Positions 31,818-43,430 of a stretch of DNA of 49,064 nucleotides are shown here, piece by piece. The DNA lies in the NCBI GenBank assembly GCA_018398765.1, contig JAHBMJ010000112.1:175178-224241 (forward strand). The letters are read 5' to 3'. A program made the position numbers and the translations under genes. The notes beneath the pieces were generated by a model that was not told the origin of the DNA, did not search any database, and saw nothing but the letters and a program-made list of their open reading frames with translations. Source of the DNA: Chromera velia (lineage: Eukaryota; Sar; Chromeraceae). Numbering within the stretch: the first letter of the stretch is position 1; each line of letters starts with the position of its first letter.

Positions 31818-34800
31818 ATGGAAGGCGAGGTCGAAGAGCTGCCCCGTCTCTGCGACCTCTTCGACCAGTGGCAGATCTCCAAGTTACTGGAGGACAAGGG
31901 ATTGCGCATATCTCCAAAATGGCGGTACAAGATGGTGCCCTCCTCTGTAACAGACCCCGCTGAGATGCTGCAGTACTGCCGCAAGAGGACCCCATTTAGG
32001 GTGCACAGCGGCCACACCCACTGGGCGAAGTGGGCGTTCGACCAGGTCGGTGTGCGTGCATGTTTTTTTTGTTTTGCTCTTCGCGGTGGTTGGGTGCAAT
32101 GATCTCGGTGCGACAGGGAGCAAACGAAGCAATCTGCATGGAAACAATCAATCCCTATAAAGTTGCTTGTTCGTCTTTCTGTGTACAGTCGGTGAAAAGG
32201 CGGAAGATGATGAGGGTCCGTTGTTTCTTGTCAGGGTGAGAGGGACAGGGGGGTCCAGTGATCCATGCAGATCCTTTTTTTTTGGTTCCAGTCTGCTGTC
32301 TCTCTGCAGGTCGGAGAGGCTTGAGGTCTTCTCCTTTTTCCAGAGACATTTTGTTGTGGTTGAGTGTATGCGTGAGCATGTGTATCACGATGAATTTATG
32401 TACATCAAATGTCTTCCTTCTCAGGTCAATGGGGATGCGGTTGATTTCCTCTGCGAGGGAGAATGGAACCCCTTTAGTCGACCTAAGCTCGGAATGGTCG
32501 GGGGGTGGGGACGGCCTGGTAAGTCGTCCTTTCTTTCAGTAACTCCTTCCTTCGGTTGGTCGGTTGGGTCCTCCTCTGCGTGCATGGCGGGTAGCAGGTG
32601 ATTCGGTGACCTTCTCTTTTCGTCGCGGGGTAATCAGAATGGATGGAGAGTTGGCTTCTCAAGATTTTTTGTGTTTTCAGCTGTCTGGGTGTCTTCCTGT
32701 AAATGTCTTTGGATGATTCGATAGGAATACAAGCACGTTCTCTTCACGTGCGTTCGTTTTGTCGTCGTTTTGACTGATTTTTCTTTTTCCGTTTCCGCTT
32801 CATTTCTCCATATTTTCATTGACTATCTCCCATCAGTCTGCATCCTGTAGGCTTTGCATTCTCGCAAGTGGGTGGGCGATCAGTCAACGAGTTTTCCTTC
32901 CCCTGTTCTTCGTGCGGGCCCTCCGCGGCCAACAGATGAAAGAAATATTAATTTTTCAAACCTCTTTCTCTTGGCTGCCCTATGTTCGCTGAAATGATCT
33001 CTGTTTGCTGACCGTTTCAGGTACCCCCGTGGCTGACGGCAGGTCTCTGACTCTTGTGAACGCTTTCGAGGAAATCTTCAAATCCCCTGCGAGCAGACCT
33101 CTGAACCTCCAAATGTTCCACAGAGACTCTCAAGCGTCGTCTGGAGATGCTGCTGCACACACAGAAACAGAAGCGGGTTCTGCACAAGAGAAGAAGGGGG
33201 GAGTGGGAGGAGATGTGGAGACAAGGAAGACAGAGGGAGACAAGAGGAAAGAAGTGGACATTCCTGTCCTTCCCTCTCTTCTTCGATGGCCTCTCCCGGA
33301 GGTTTGTGGAGTGGGGGGGGTAAACTTTCTTCTGCTAGATCGATCGATCACTTCCTGGATTGCTCCATCGTCTTGTCTTCTCTCGTGCTCGCTTTTGTTT
33401 TTCAGTTTCCGCTCTCTCCCTCCCGCTCTCGTTCCTTTCTCTTTTTTCCCCCAACTTTTCCCCCTTTGTCTTCTCACCTCACTACCGACTCATTTCTGTC
33501 TTCTCCTGTCGCTTCGGGTATCGTCGGACGACCACGACTCGCCTGTCTTCCTTCCTTCTTTCCCACGCGGATATTCTATTTACTCTCTGCTTTTTTTCGC
33601 TTCCCCTAGCTAGCTCCCTGCCTCCGCGTACCTATGAGGCGTTTGGTCAAAAGGAATAAGACTCCCTTCCGGGACGATCTGCTTGCTTGCCATTCAGGTG
33701 TTTGCATCGACTGAAGAGGAATTCTGCGGCCCCTGTTCGGATGGAAGAACAACAGACAGAAGCATCTCGGAATCATTCGGCAGCCCAGGGAGAGACAGGG
33801 ACGGGCAGGAGAACACTTCTTCCTCTTCCTCTGGTCGATCCTTTTCCTCCTCATCGGCTGACCGGGAGAAGAAGCAGGCAAAGACTCTGCCGCCCCTCTT
33901 CCCCGGAGTCCTTGCAGACCTCGCTACCCGTGCAAGTCGGAGAGGGGCAGTGACTTGGTGGCATCTCGACGATGCCGGAGAGTTCGTTTTTCAGGTCTGT
34001 GCATGCATTTGCTTTCATACAGAATTCTTTTCCATACAGAAAGCAAATAAATGAGGTCCAGTGACCTGGTGCATCTCGACGATGCCGGAGAGTTCGTTTT
34101 TCAGGTTGGCCCCCCTCTATTCTATTCTTTGGTGTACAATGCACTTCTGCATGTCTGTGTGAGAGAAAAAACAGATGTCTGTTTCTGTGAGCCTCGTGTA
34201 GGAATCAAAGAAGGAAGAACAAAAAGGGCCTCCCTTCCATGTCGAGATAATTTAAGTATCAAGCAACAGGAGAGGAAGAGGTTATCTTGTGAGGAGGATC
34301 AAAAATGAAGAGAAGGTTCCGTGGGAGAGAAACTGCAGAGGTGCGATGGTGCATGTCGGTACTGTGTTAGCGAATGCGAGCAAGACAACCTTAGCAGGAA
34401 GGGAGAAGTAATGGTTGACGAAACATTGCTCTTCTCTTTCTTTTCCAACCGAACCTCTGCATGCGACCCCTTCTATCTATCTGTCTGCAGGTTGGCTTGC
34501 CATTGAGGGAGGAGGGCCAGAAGGGCGAGTCCCAGAATGTGTGCGCCTCCGCAGCTGCGGAGACGGAAGCGCAAGAACAGGGCAGCACAACAACAACAGA
34601 GGGTGGTGGGATCTCGGGGGGTGAGCAGAAAGAAAAACAGAGAGAGCAGCCTGGAAGGAGAGCAAGACGGGAACGTTTCCGGGGACCCAGGGGCTCTTCG
34701 GGACTTCCCATCGTAAAGTTGTTCATCTACTTCCCTCGTGAGTGCTATGATTTGATCTTTCAGGTAAGTAACTCGGCCTGCTTGATCAACCCACAGGAGG

Positions 34801-37308
34801 AAATATGCAAGGGGTATGTGTGGATTTTAGGGAGAAACAAAGAGGGGGGGAGAAAGACTGACTGGCTGACTCACTGAACGAATGAACGGTGGACATCTGG
34901 CACTGAATGAGACAAAACACACTTTCAGAATGTACATTGACTGTCACTTTCTCCAGAAAATTCCGCCTGCCCAAGTCACTCTAGAGGTAGAGGGAGGGGA
35001 ACAAAACTTCGAGATTGATGAAGAAAGACGAGCTCCATCTACGTCTGTTCTTCTATTCCTCTTCAAAGCCTTAGCTAGGTGGTTTGTTTGAATAATTCTG
35101 CATGGTTCTGCCTGCAGGATACAGAGACAAACGACACGGGGATCTTCTGTGGGTTGGACCCTTTCATCGTCAGGAGCGCTCGTTCATCTTCTTCTTCTTC
35201 TTCCTCCAAGGGGAAGGGAGCAGAAGGGGGAGGCGGCAAGCAGGACGCTTCTGACGGTCTGCCTCCGTCTGAATTTTTGCCCTGTGCGTGGGTGGCTCCC
35301 TTGGAGGCAGGGGGGGAGTGTCTTCTGTCTCCTCCCAACATCCCCCATCTGGTGTCAGTCATTCTCTCTCCTGTTCTCTCGGTCTCGACTGACGACAATA
35401 TCGGACGACGGGGGGTGTAGAGGCTGCTTCTTTATCTTGCTTCTAGTTTTCCACAGTCTCGATTTTTTGTCAGGATGTGTGCAACCGGAGCGCGGCAATT
35501 CAAGCAAGCAAGCAAGCAGGCAGGAGCTCTGCATGGACGCGTAGTCATTTTATTTGAACGCCGTGAACTCGACGGGGACATTAGGCTGCAGCTTTTCATT
35601 TGTTTTTGGCTGTCGTCGGAGGGCAGGGAAGAAAAAGGACGCCCCCCCATGGTCCTTCCTTTTTGTTGGTCATTTGTTTGGTTCTCTTGCTGCTGTCTCT
35701 CAAAATCCTTCTGCCTGTTCTCGTGTCTTCAGCTTGATCGGTGCTTCTGCTTAATATCCTCTCTCTTTCTTATCTCCTCCTCCTTGCAGTCTGACCCTCT
35801 CTGATTGCGTGATGATCGAACAGAGACGGCTCTCCTGCCTCTTCCTCGAAGTCAGTCAGTCAGTCAGTCTACTTGCAAGCTGATCGGGTTCAGACCATGT
35901 GTCCGTTTTTTCTTTTTCACTTGAATTAAAGAATATGTAGAATGGAGTTCTCCCTCGTGTACTGAGCGAATGAATAGGATACATCGCAGCTTCTTGACAG
36001 TTTTCCTTTTTGATATGTTTCAGTCATACTTTCTCCTCCTTCCTTGCCCCCTGCATGCCTCTCTGGCGTGCATTCACTTTCTTGCTTTTCTCCCCACCCA
36101 GCATTTCAGATGAAAATTTCATACGTGCATGCCCTTTGCTGCAGGAAATCTTTTGGTTCGAGAACAAGTGCAAGTCCTGGGCAGAGCCCCCTATTCTGTA
36201 CGACTTCGTGCAGACGGACCTGAAGAGAAAAGAGAAAACGGAACAGATCGCACACTCCCTCAGAGGAACGCTCGAGTCGATCCGAAACACCATCAGCAGT
36301 CTGGAAATTAAGAAAGAGGGGGGGAAAGAAGAATTGTCAGAGGACCCAAACCGTAAGGAGAAAGAGAGTCGTATGACCTTTCTAAGAGAACTACACGAGT
36401 GTGCCCGCATCTCTCTGACTGCTCTCGTGTCTCCCAAACGGTTTCCTCTTTTGCCCCAAGTCTCCTCGCTCCTCGCTCCAGTTACCCGGGCCAAAACCAT
36501 GCAAGCACTCGTGCACGCAAAGAACGCGGCTTCTGTTTGGAATCAAAGCCACACCACCCCTACAGGGTCCACCTTCTCAGACACCGTCACTCCGGGCGAT
36601 TCCCCGCGCACGCCTGTCTCCGTCTCGCTGGTTTCTCCCAAAATCCATGAATTCACACGAACGGTGGGTCTCGCACTGACAGACACACATTCATGGAGGT
36701 TGTAGGGCTTTCATGAACCTCCATTTTCTTTCTTGCTTGCTGGCCTCTGTCCTGGCAGGATGGCCGACGGGCTCGCTTGCAGATTGCATTTTTTGCTTTT
36801 GCCCCAACTTTTCTTCCTCCGTTCACCTTTGTTCCCCCTTGCAGCTCTGTTGCCTCTTTTCTCGATCGGTCTGTGTTTGTTTGTGTCCATGCACGTCCAT
36901 GCATATGCCTGCTCGTCCTAGTGCTCGTCTCCTATGCTCCACTTGCTCGGATCTGTCTGCCGTGCTTGTTCTGCGTCCACCCTGCAGCCCTACTGACTCT
37001 TCTGGCAAGTGTTCGTGCAGTTCACAAAAGGGCCTCCAAAGCCGAAAGGAAACGACAACACCAAAGAGAGCACAGTAAATGGCGGAGAGGTGACAACCGC
37101 AGAAACCAGTCGGGGTTGTGAGGGGAGTGCGGCCGAACTAGCCAAGTTGCATGGGGCTGAGAGACAGACGCAGAAAGAGTCAGAGCCTCAAACAGTGGCC
37201 TGTTTGTCTCAAACTGCTTTTGCAACATATCTTCACGATGAGGGCCGGGTCGTTTGGGGTCCTTTGCGCTTTTCGGAGGGAGATGCCGTGAGAGATTCAC
37301 TGGTTTGA
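31818..37308 (+). CDS. JmjC/cupin-like Fe(II) oxygenase candidate
   Basis: Inferred exons: 31818-32045, 32189-32235, 32310-32518, 33021-33301, 33698-33994, 34491-34763, 35118-35414, 36145-36663, 37021-37308 (stop TGA). Phases are compatible throughout. The N-terminus has MLQYCRKRTPFRVHSGHTHW. Exon 5 ends VTWWHLDDAGEFVFQ, with a HxD motif (CAT…GAC at 33962-33970). Exon 6 has PIVKLFIYFPRECYDLIFQ, and exon 7 LSPPNIPHLVSVI, whose His (35346) could be the distal ligand. HxD…H is the iron triad of JmjC and related 2-oxoglutarate oxygenases. Low-complexity Ser/Glu inserts interrupt the fold. The C-terminal exons look helical. Substrate unknown; the family call is motif-based and moderate. Confidence 0.6.
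33948..34106 (+). repeat. Hairpin mini-element with 48-49 bp flanking direct repeats
   Basis: 33948-33996 and 34059-34106 are near-identical and span the end of exon 5 plus its donor. The spacer 33997-34058 begins CTGTGCATGCATTTGCTTTC and its end is partly inverted (GAATTC centre; GAAAGCAAATAAATG). The second repeat has lost one G in the TGGTGGC run, so its copy of the HxD exon end is out of frame. Confidence 0.7.
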
Positions 37309-37999
37309 ATTTTCATTGCATGAAGTTGATTATACGGTCTACACCTGCTAGGGCCAAACCAGCAAAATGTCCTAGATAGTGTCCACGCTGGTCTAGACGC
37401 TGGTCCAGGAACTAGTCCAGGAAGCAAGCAAGATTATCAAGAAGATTACTCCTTTTACAGTTTTACTGTTATACCATGCATGCAGCTTTTAATCTGTTAG
37501 CCTATCTTCACTAGTATGCAAATCATGTTCGATACAGGTTATATTGTCATTATATCATATTTTTATTTAATACAGCTAGTTTATTAATTTAATAGAATTA
37601 GTATATGAAGACTCTAGGTTTAAATTACCACCGTTGAACCATAATAGTCTAAGTTACCACCGTTCAAGTTACCACCGTTTAATACAATGGTACTGCTGGC
37701 AGGCATGTTTAGCGAGTGATTTTTTTGATTGATTGATTGATATGTTCCGCCCTAGGGCCTTCCTGCTATGTCTATCTGTCGCCAGAGCTAGCAGGGCGGG
37801 GCGTTCCCCAACCTAAGCTGAGGTATCAGACCCTGCCCTCGAGGCCCGCCAGAGTCTGTTGCCCTGGCCGCTGCTGCATGATTGTTCGTTGTTCAAGCCA
37901 CGGCTCTGGATCCATGTTGGCTTTCCGGCCTAAAAATCGATCTGAAACGGCAGGGGGGAAGGGGGAAGGGGCGGGGGGAAGGAAGGAATCCAAGAGAAG
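37309..37999. other. Intergenic, no gene seen
   Basis: AT-rich with ACCACCGTT repeats (37631-37680) and a (GATT)n run near 37725. 37740-37985 is GC-richer and may be the 5' edge of the LINE remnant, but no protein motif is visible. Confidence 0.4.
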
Positions 38000-39809
38000 A
38001 AAAAAGTAATGGTACATACCATGTATGTCAATGCCTGGGCAAGAGTTCATAGAGCAGATAGGGAGATACCGGAGGGGGCGGGGGTAAAGCAGGGCGATCC
38101 TCTCTCTCCCCTGCTCTTCCTTTTGTTTATAAATAACCTGCACCACTACGTCAGCTCCTCGGCTAACCGAGGGAACAGGCACGGGGGGGAAGAGTCAGAG
38201 AAGGATGGAATAGTGAATGATGAGAGTCCAATAGAAAGCCGAACATAAGATAACCCTTAGGCAAGTAGATTGAGAGGGGCAAGCAGTGGAAAGGGGAACG
38301 AGAAGACCGAAGCGGGGGAGAAGAGAAAAAGAAGGAAAGATTGGGTTAGTCGGGACGATATGATTGGTTTGGGGTCTCAGCCTCTTGAAAGCATCCGATT
38401 CGGTTACGCTGACGATCTTATTCTGTTTGGTTGTTCTTCGTGTGAGCTTCAATCAAAAATGAATAAATTGGGTGAATACTGTTGGACATGGGGCCTCACG
38501 GTCAATTTAAAAAAGATTAAAGTGATGAGGCTTTCTAACATGCAATGAAGAGAACATTAGGGAGCCGATCTTCTTTAAGGGAAAAGAAGTAGAGAGAACT
38601 GATCAGTACAAATATTTAGGCCGCACTTTCTTTGAAGGCGGTTCAGAGTCTCTCCGTCCCTCTGTGAGACATCGGCTGGAGACGGCAGAGAGGGCGCTGG
38701 GGGAGGTCATACGGCTCTGTGTTTCCCTTGGTCCTCTTTCCCCTGCCTCCAAAATTATGCTTTTTTGGGGCCTATGGATTCCTGTAGCCCTTTACGGGCT
38801 CGAAGCGTTTTCCCTCAGTCAAGCAGAGATAAAGACGCTGGACGATCTGCAATTACGTTTTGTTAGATGAGTTTTTGGCCTCCCCTGCAATTCGTTTCGT
38901 ATCCTCTCCCTTTTCATCTCTGGCGCCTTTGCCCGATATGGGCTCTCTTGACAGAAAGAGTTGGGGGATTTTTACGCAGCCTCTCCTCAACATCCCACTG
39001 TGTGTCAGCCGGATTTTTAGATCTTTACAACAATGGCTTTTACAAAGAATGGTGGAGGTCTGTCAAGCTGTTGGTGGGACCTTTTGCTCTTAAATTCTTC
39101 TCTAATGCAGGGATGCTCTCGGGCCTGGATGAGAAAGCAGCAATGAGAAGAAAGCTTGCTGTCGAAGGGAGAGGTAGGGAGGCACAAGAATGGTTGGACG
39201 ACTGGTTTGTAGCAACCTCCCGTTCTCTGCAGAAAGAGGGCCGGCAGGGTAGCAGAGGGCAGACAGGATGGGGGGGTGTTTTCCCCAACGGAGTGAGGCC
39301 TTTGGTCTTCCAAATTGAATATCCGTCTAGACAGCGCTTGGCCTGTCTTATCATGTATGGGAGGATGGACCGGCTTAAGCGGGCGGCGAGTTCCTATGGT
39401 TCGACCTCTTCCTAGGAAGCTGCTCTATTCGGAGGCCAATGTTAGGCCGATTGCCCGTGCACTGCTGAAGGGGGGGGGGGGAGTTTCGAACAGGGAGGTA
39501 GAGTCTGTCTGCGAGCACTGCCCCTTTGACATGCATGGACGGGGTGAATTGAATGATATTGTTCACAAGTTGACAGAATGCAAAGAGACGGAAATGGAAA
39601 GAGGACGCATGGATAGGCTTTTGGAGGAAGTAAGAGACGTACGCTCTGAGTCAGAGTTGATTGTGTGGGCACAACAGATGGCAAAGCAACAGTTAGGATG
39701 GGTGGTGTACGAGAATGAAAAAAAAGTAAGAGAGATTTTTATACTCCTTCTCGAGAAACACCCTATTGCCGGCGCACGGGCAATTTCAGATTGCTTTCGT
39801 AAATGGTAA
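38000..39809 (+). mobile_element. 5'-truncated non-LTR retrotransposon (LINE), decayed
   Basis: Reverse transcriptase motifs are present: GAGVKQGDPLSPLLFLLFIN near 38074-38133 and the catalytic FGYADDLILFG at 38399-38431. After frameshifts come YKYLGRTFFEGG, ALYGLEAFSLS and VFGLPCNSF, and near 39510-39583 a C-x2-C…H-x4-C finger (CEHC…HKLTEC) typical of LINE C-termini. TAA 38246 and TAG 38258 lie in frame at Gln-like positions; a TGA sits at 38868. At least three frameshifts occur (about 38540, 38950, 39390). The endonuclease and N-terminal part are missing. The last frame ends with TAA at 39807. Confidence 0.8.
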
Positions 39810-40700
39810 AGTCTTAATCCGATTACTTCTAGATGGTTGTTTCCTGTTTTTCTCCATTTGAGTGTATAGAGTGGGTTCAGAGCTAGAATGCAACAGAGAG
39901 AGAAACGTGAAACGTGCGGGAGGGGACGTGCTCGAGCTCATGCGGGCGCAGGGAGGCGGGGCACTCGTATCCACACAGCGTAGATACAGCTTTTTTGGGT
40001 AGTCTCTCTTGTTGTTTTTTTCTCATCTTCTTTTTATCTCTTCTCTTTTCTTTCTCTTTCTTTTTCCTATCCAGTTTTTTGTACATAATCTCACTGCCTC
40101 AAAAATAAATCGTGCCCTACAGAGTTGATCTTTGGTCTTACCAAAGGAAAGGAAAGACTGATAGGACTACCGTAGGTACCGTACTCCAGTCAGTCTAGTT
40201 AGCCCCAGGCCAGGGAAGCAAAGTCACTGTGCCTGCGTCTCGTCTGATTCTCGTTTGATCTTGTATGTATTCTTTCTTCGCTGCTGACTGTCCACTGTGC
40301 TCAGCAGCCGAGCCCTTCCTCAGGAGTCGGTATCCAAGGAAGTATTTCGTAGGGTTCCTACCCTGTAAACTGCACTCCTTACCATTTCTTAGTCTGACAT
40401 GGACGCGTTCTTTTGCTTCTCTTTTTCAGTCTTTCTTTCTGGCTTTGTTTTCCCTCTCGGTCGTTTCCCCTGCCACTGCAAGTCTGTTCCGATGTAGATG
40501 AATTTTAACCCTGGTTGCTTGAGGGTGGAGCTACCCTCTATTTCTATTTCCATTTCTGCCCTAGCTAAGCTTTGATCCATGTAAATGCCCCAGTGGGGCC
40601 TAGGTTGAGGGATCGAATCTATGCAGGAAATACTAGGTTGGCCAAAGCCTATATGGCTCACCGGCTTTAACCTCATACATCATTATTATTATCATAACTA
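39810..40700 (+). other. Probable LINE 3' untranslated region and tail
   Basis: Non-coding. It ends in a CATCATTATTATTATCAT tract near 40678-40697 that resembles a short-repeat LINE tail. A second, unrelated insertion in this stretch cannot be excluded. Confidence 0.35.
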
Positions 40701-40989
40701 AACAACTATGTGTTTGTTGATCGGCCAGAATCTTAGTTTTGTCTCATTGCTTCTCTGGCTAGTACAAAGCTATAGTAAATATCTAAGTACTAGTCTAAGT
40801 AGATATACAAAGATTCAGTTAAAAAATGCTAAAATATAGGCTCAAAACACCAATTTTAAGGCCAGCTAACTCAAACACTATAGCTTAAACCTAGCCTGTT
40901 ATCTAGGTTTCGATCGAGGCGTCAAACAAATTACATTGAAAAGTTTATATATAAGTTAAATTTAATAGTTAAATTAGCGTATAGAGATG

Positions 40990-41569
40990 TGTAATGTTCT
41001 AGAAGCATGCTGCTCCTGTTCTTTACTTATCGATGCGCACTTCTTTTATCTTTTTCCGTTTGGTAAGGGGCGCATGCCGAGTGAATTGATTTTTAAAGCG
41101 TGTAAGTCCCCATCCGGATTCTTAAATGCTGTGCGTGCCACCACTGGTCGGCTCGCCTCACGCATGATATTCATCTTTCCATGCGCTTCTCTCTTTGACT
41201 GATCCCGGCTCGTCTCTCCTGTCAGTGATTGCACGTTGAGTGACGCACGCTGAGTCCCGATTGTTTACGCAAGTGATTGTCATCCTTGGAACTCTTTCAC
41301 TTCTCGTTTGAAGCTTTCCGGGGTTCCCGCACGCAGGAATTCCATCAGGCATCTCCTCTTGCATCTATTTTGACTCACAAAATTTCTCATTGTTTCATCT
41401 TGATGGATTGCTAGAATTGAACGTTTCTCCTCTAGGAGTGGCTCTCTGCTTGCCATTCTGAAACGACTTTCTCTGGAATAAGGACCTACGGATCGATTTC
41501 TTCATGAGTCTTTATTTCTGTCATCGTGTGTAGCTAGATATTCGTTCTTGTAGTCTAGCACACATCTCG
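40990..41569 (+). repeat. 5' LTR of copia element
   Basis: 580 bp. It starts TGTAATG and ends CTCG where the 3' copy ends CTCA. It lacks a 13 bp CTAGGTAAGTCCC-type duplication and a GATTGATT insertion present in the 3' LTR. Confidence 0.92.
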
Positions 41570-41677
41570 TAGTGCCGGTTCCCGCTTTCTTCCTCTGATT
41601 CTTTGAGAAAGCATTCTTTTCTTTCCCGGGTTGAACGGCTTTCTTCTTGTCCGTTTGCCTTCTCCTTAGCTTCTACA

Positions 41678-43188
41678 ATGGAGCAAACTCTAGTGATTAA
41701 ACGATCTCTGTCCAGTCCTCCCGCATCTGGCTCTGAGCCCGCTTCTGCTTTATCTCCTCCTGATGTAGCAGATCACGCTCCGCCAGCGGTTGGAGTCGAG
41801 AAGCACATCGAAGTGTCTCCACCTGATGTCTCTGGTGCCTCTAGTCAGGCTGGGCAGGGTGATCCACCTTCTCCTGTGCCTCCGGTGTCCGACTCTCCAC
41901 ACCCGGTGGCTGAGGCGTCCTCAGGTAATGGTCCCCCTGCACCTCTTCCCGCTCCTTCGTACCCCCACTCGGCTCTGCCGACGGGGCACCAGGCCGCCTA
42001 CTACCCCATTGGAACTCCTGGTCCAGGTTTTCCTGGATTTGCTCCTCCACAGGTGACTCCTGTCCCTCCTGCCTCAGGCTTTTTCCCTTCTGCAGGCCCG
42101 TACGCGACTCCTGTGCCACAGTCTATACACCATTATTGGCCTCTCTAGCAGAATGTTCCGTCTCCCTCTCCTTCTGTGCCGCCTGTGCAGCAGCAGCCAC
42201 CCTGGTAGCCTTTCCTCGTTCCTTCCTTTGGTCACTCTGTTCAAGTTGTGACCCGCCGGAGTGAGTTGGTGAAAAAGGCGATTGACCAGTTGGCGATTTT
42301 TTTGGGCACCCCCCAGGAAGACATGGAACTGTAGAAAGAGAGCTTCCACGAGGTACTACTAGTGGATGAAGTCCGCTTATTGGATAGTCCCTATGCACTC
42401 GGTCCCCAAGACCTATCTGGTATCATCCGTCAGAAGGTCTCTTCAGGGGTGCGAGAGGTCCTCCGTTCTCACACTGTGCAGGCCGACCAGATCTATGACC
42501 CTTCGTGGCTGCTTGACACCCTCGACAGCCTCTACTTCGGTCCGTACGAGTCCCATGTCCGGAAACACTGGCGTGCTGTCAAGGCACTTTGTCCTCTCGC
42601 CAATGAGTCCATCGACACCTACTTTGCCCGAGCAGCAAAAGTCTTTGGCCGTCTCCGTCGACTCGTTCCAGCGATGGCGTTTGGGTCTGAGCCCTTTGTC
42701 CCCTTCGAGTACAGCATCCTCCTGCAGTCACTTCCCACTGAAGGAGGCGCTCATCGCTATGTCCTCGCACACCTGCAGGATTATACTCCTATGGGCCTTC
42801 GTGACTGTCTGCGCCGCTACAAACAACAGCTCGGAACGCCGACTCCCTCTGTCACAATCTCTAGCACGATTTGGTTCTCAAGTGCACCTCCCTCCAGGTC
42901 ATCTTCTACTTCCGAGCCCAACCACCCCAAATGTATCTACTGCAGGGTCACTCACCTATGGAGGAAGCATGTGAAGTGCATCGCTTGCGGTGCCTCACCT
43001 CATGCTGATCGCTCTACTTGCCCAGCAATCGCTCACGTTTGCGGTTGTGGCAAGCAGGGGCACCTTGATGCCATGCGTCCCTCCAAGCTCCGTGCCTCCA
43101 AGAAGGCCGCCAACGTTCACTGCGCGACCGTCTCTTTTGCCTTTGCTGCCGTCACCTCCCCCAATTTGGTCCACGGCCCTCATTTCGG
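41678..43188 (+). pseudogene. Copia Gag
   Basis: ATG at 41678 starts a Pro/Ser-rich leader, followed by a helical Gag body (SYPHSALP… then VREVLRSHTVQADQIYDPSW and ALCPLANESIDTYFARAAKV). Cys/His clusters at about 42930-43060 (CIACGASPHADRSTC and CGCGKQGH) resemble nucleocapsid knuckles but are not canonical. In-frame TAG codons lie at 42146, 42206 and 42332, all in one frame and in Gln-friendly context (for example before QNVPSP). Gag would package element RNA. Confidence 0.75.
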
Positions 43189-43430
43189 CATGGACGACGG
43201 GGCAACTGTCAAGGCCGTCGGTGAGCTCTACCTTGAAAAGGTCTCCGCCTCCATTAATTACTTACACCGTGAAGGTACTCGACACCCCAGTCCCTGTGCG
43301 GACTGCTGGTTGCAACAACTCCTCTGAGGCTTCCGGGGCCGTCGTCTACGCCACCCATTCTGTCACGCTTGATGACGTTATCTTCGGCGACCACCTTGAG
43401 TCCATTACCTTCCTTATCCTTCCATAGTCT
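43189..43430 (+). pseudogene. Copia protease-like region
   Basis: GMDDGATVKAVG resembles the D-S/T-G-A active site, with Asp in the second position. The frame switches near 43260 from the Gag frame to that of the rest of Pol, by indel or by frameshifting. TAG at 43425 follows FLILP, and the frame continues with FSKALAQRLSVKIDY. Confidence 0.5.

Noticed and set aside
35475-35804. Open frame between JmjC-like exons, ending SDPL and TGA
   Set aside because: Low-complexity, hydrophobic and intron-like. Exon 7 (ending 35414) joins in phase directly to 36145, so it is not needed.
41046-41364. Minus-strand frames also seen at 47892-48222
   Set aside because: They recur only because the two LTRs are copies. 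No protein motifs.
41570-41590. Primer-binding site after the copia 5' LTR
   Set aside because: TAGTGCCGGTTCCCGC follows the LTR but does not start TGG, and I could not match it to a tRNA 3' end.
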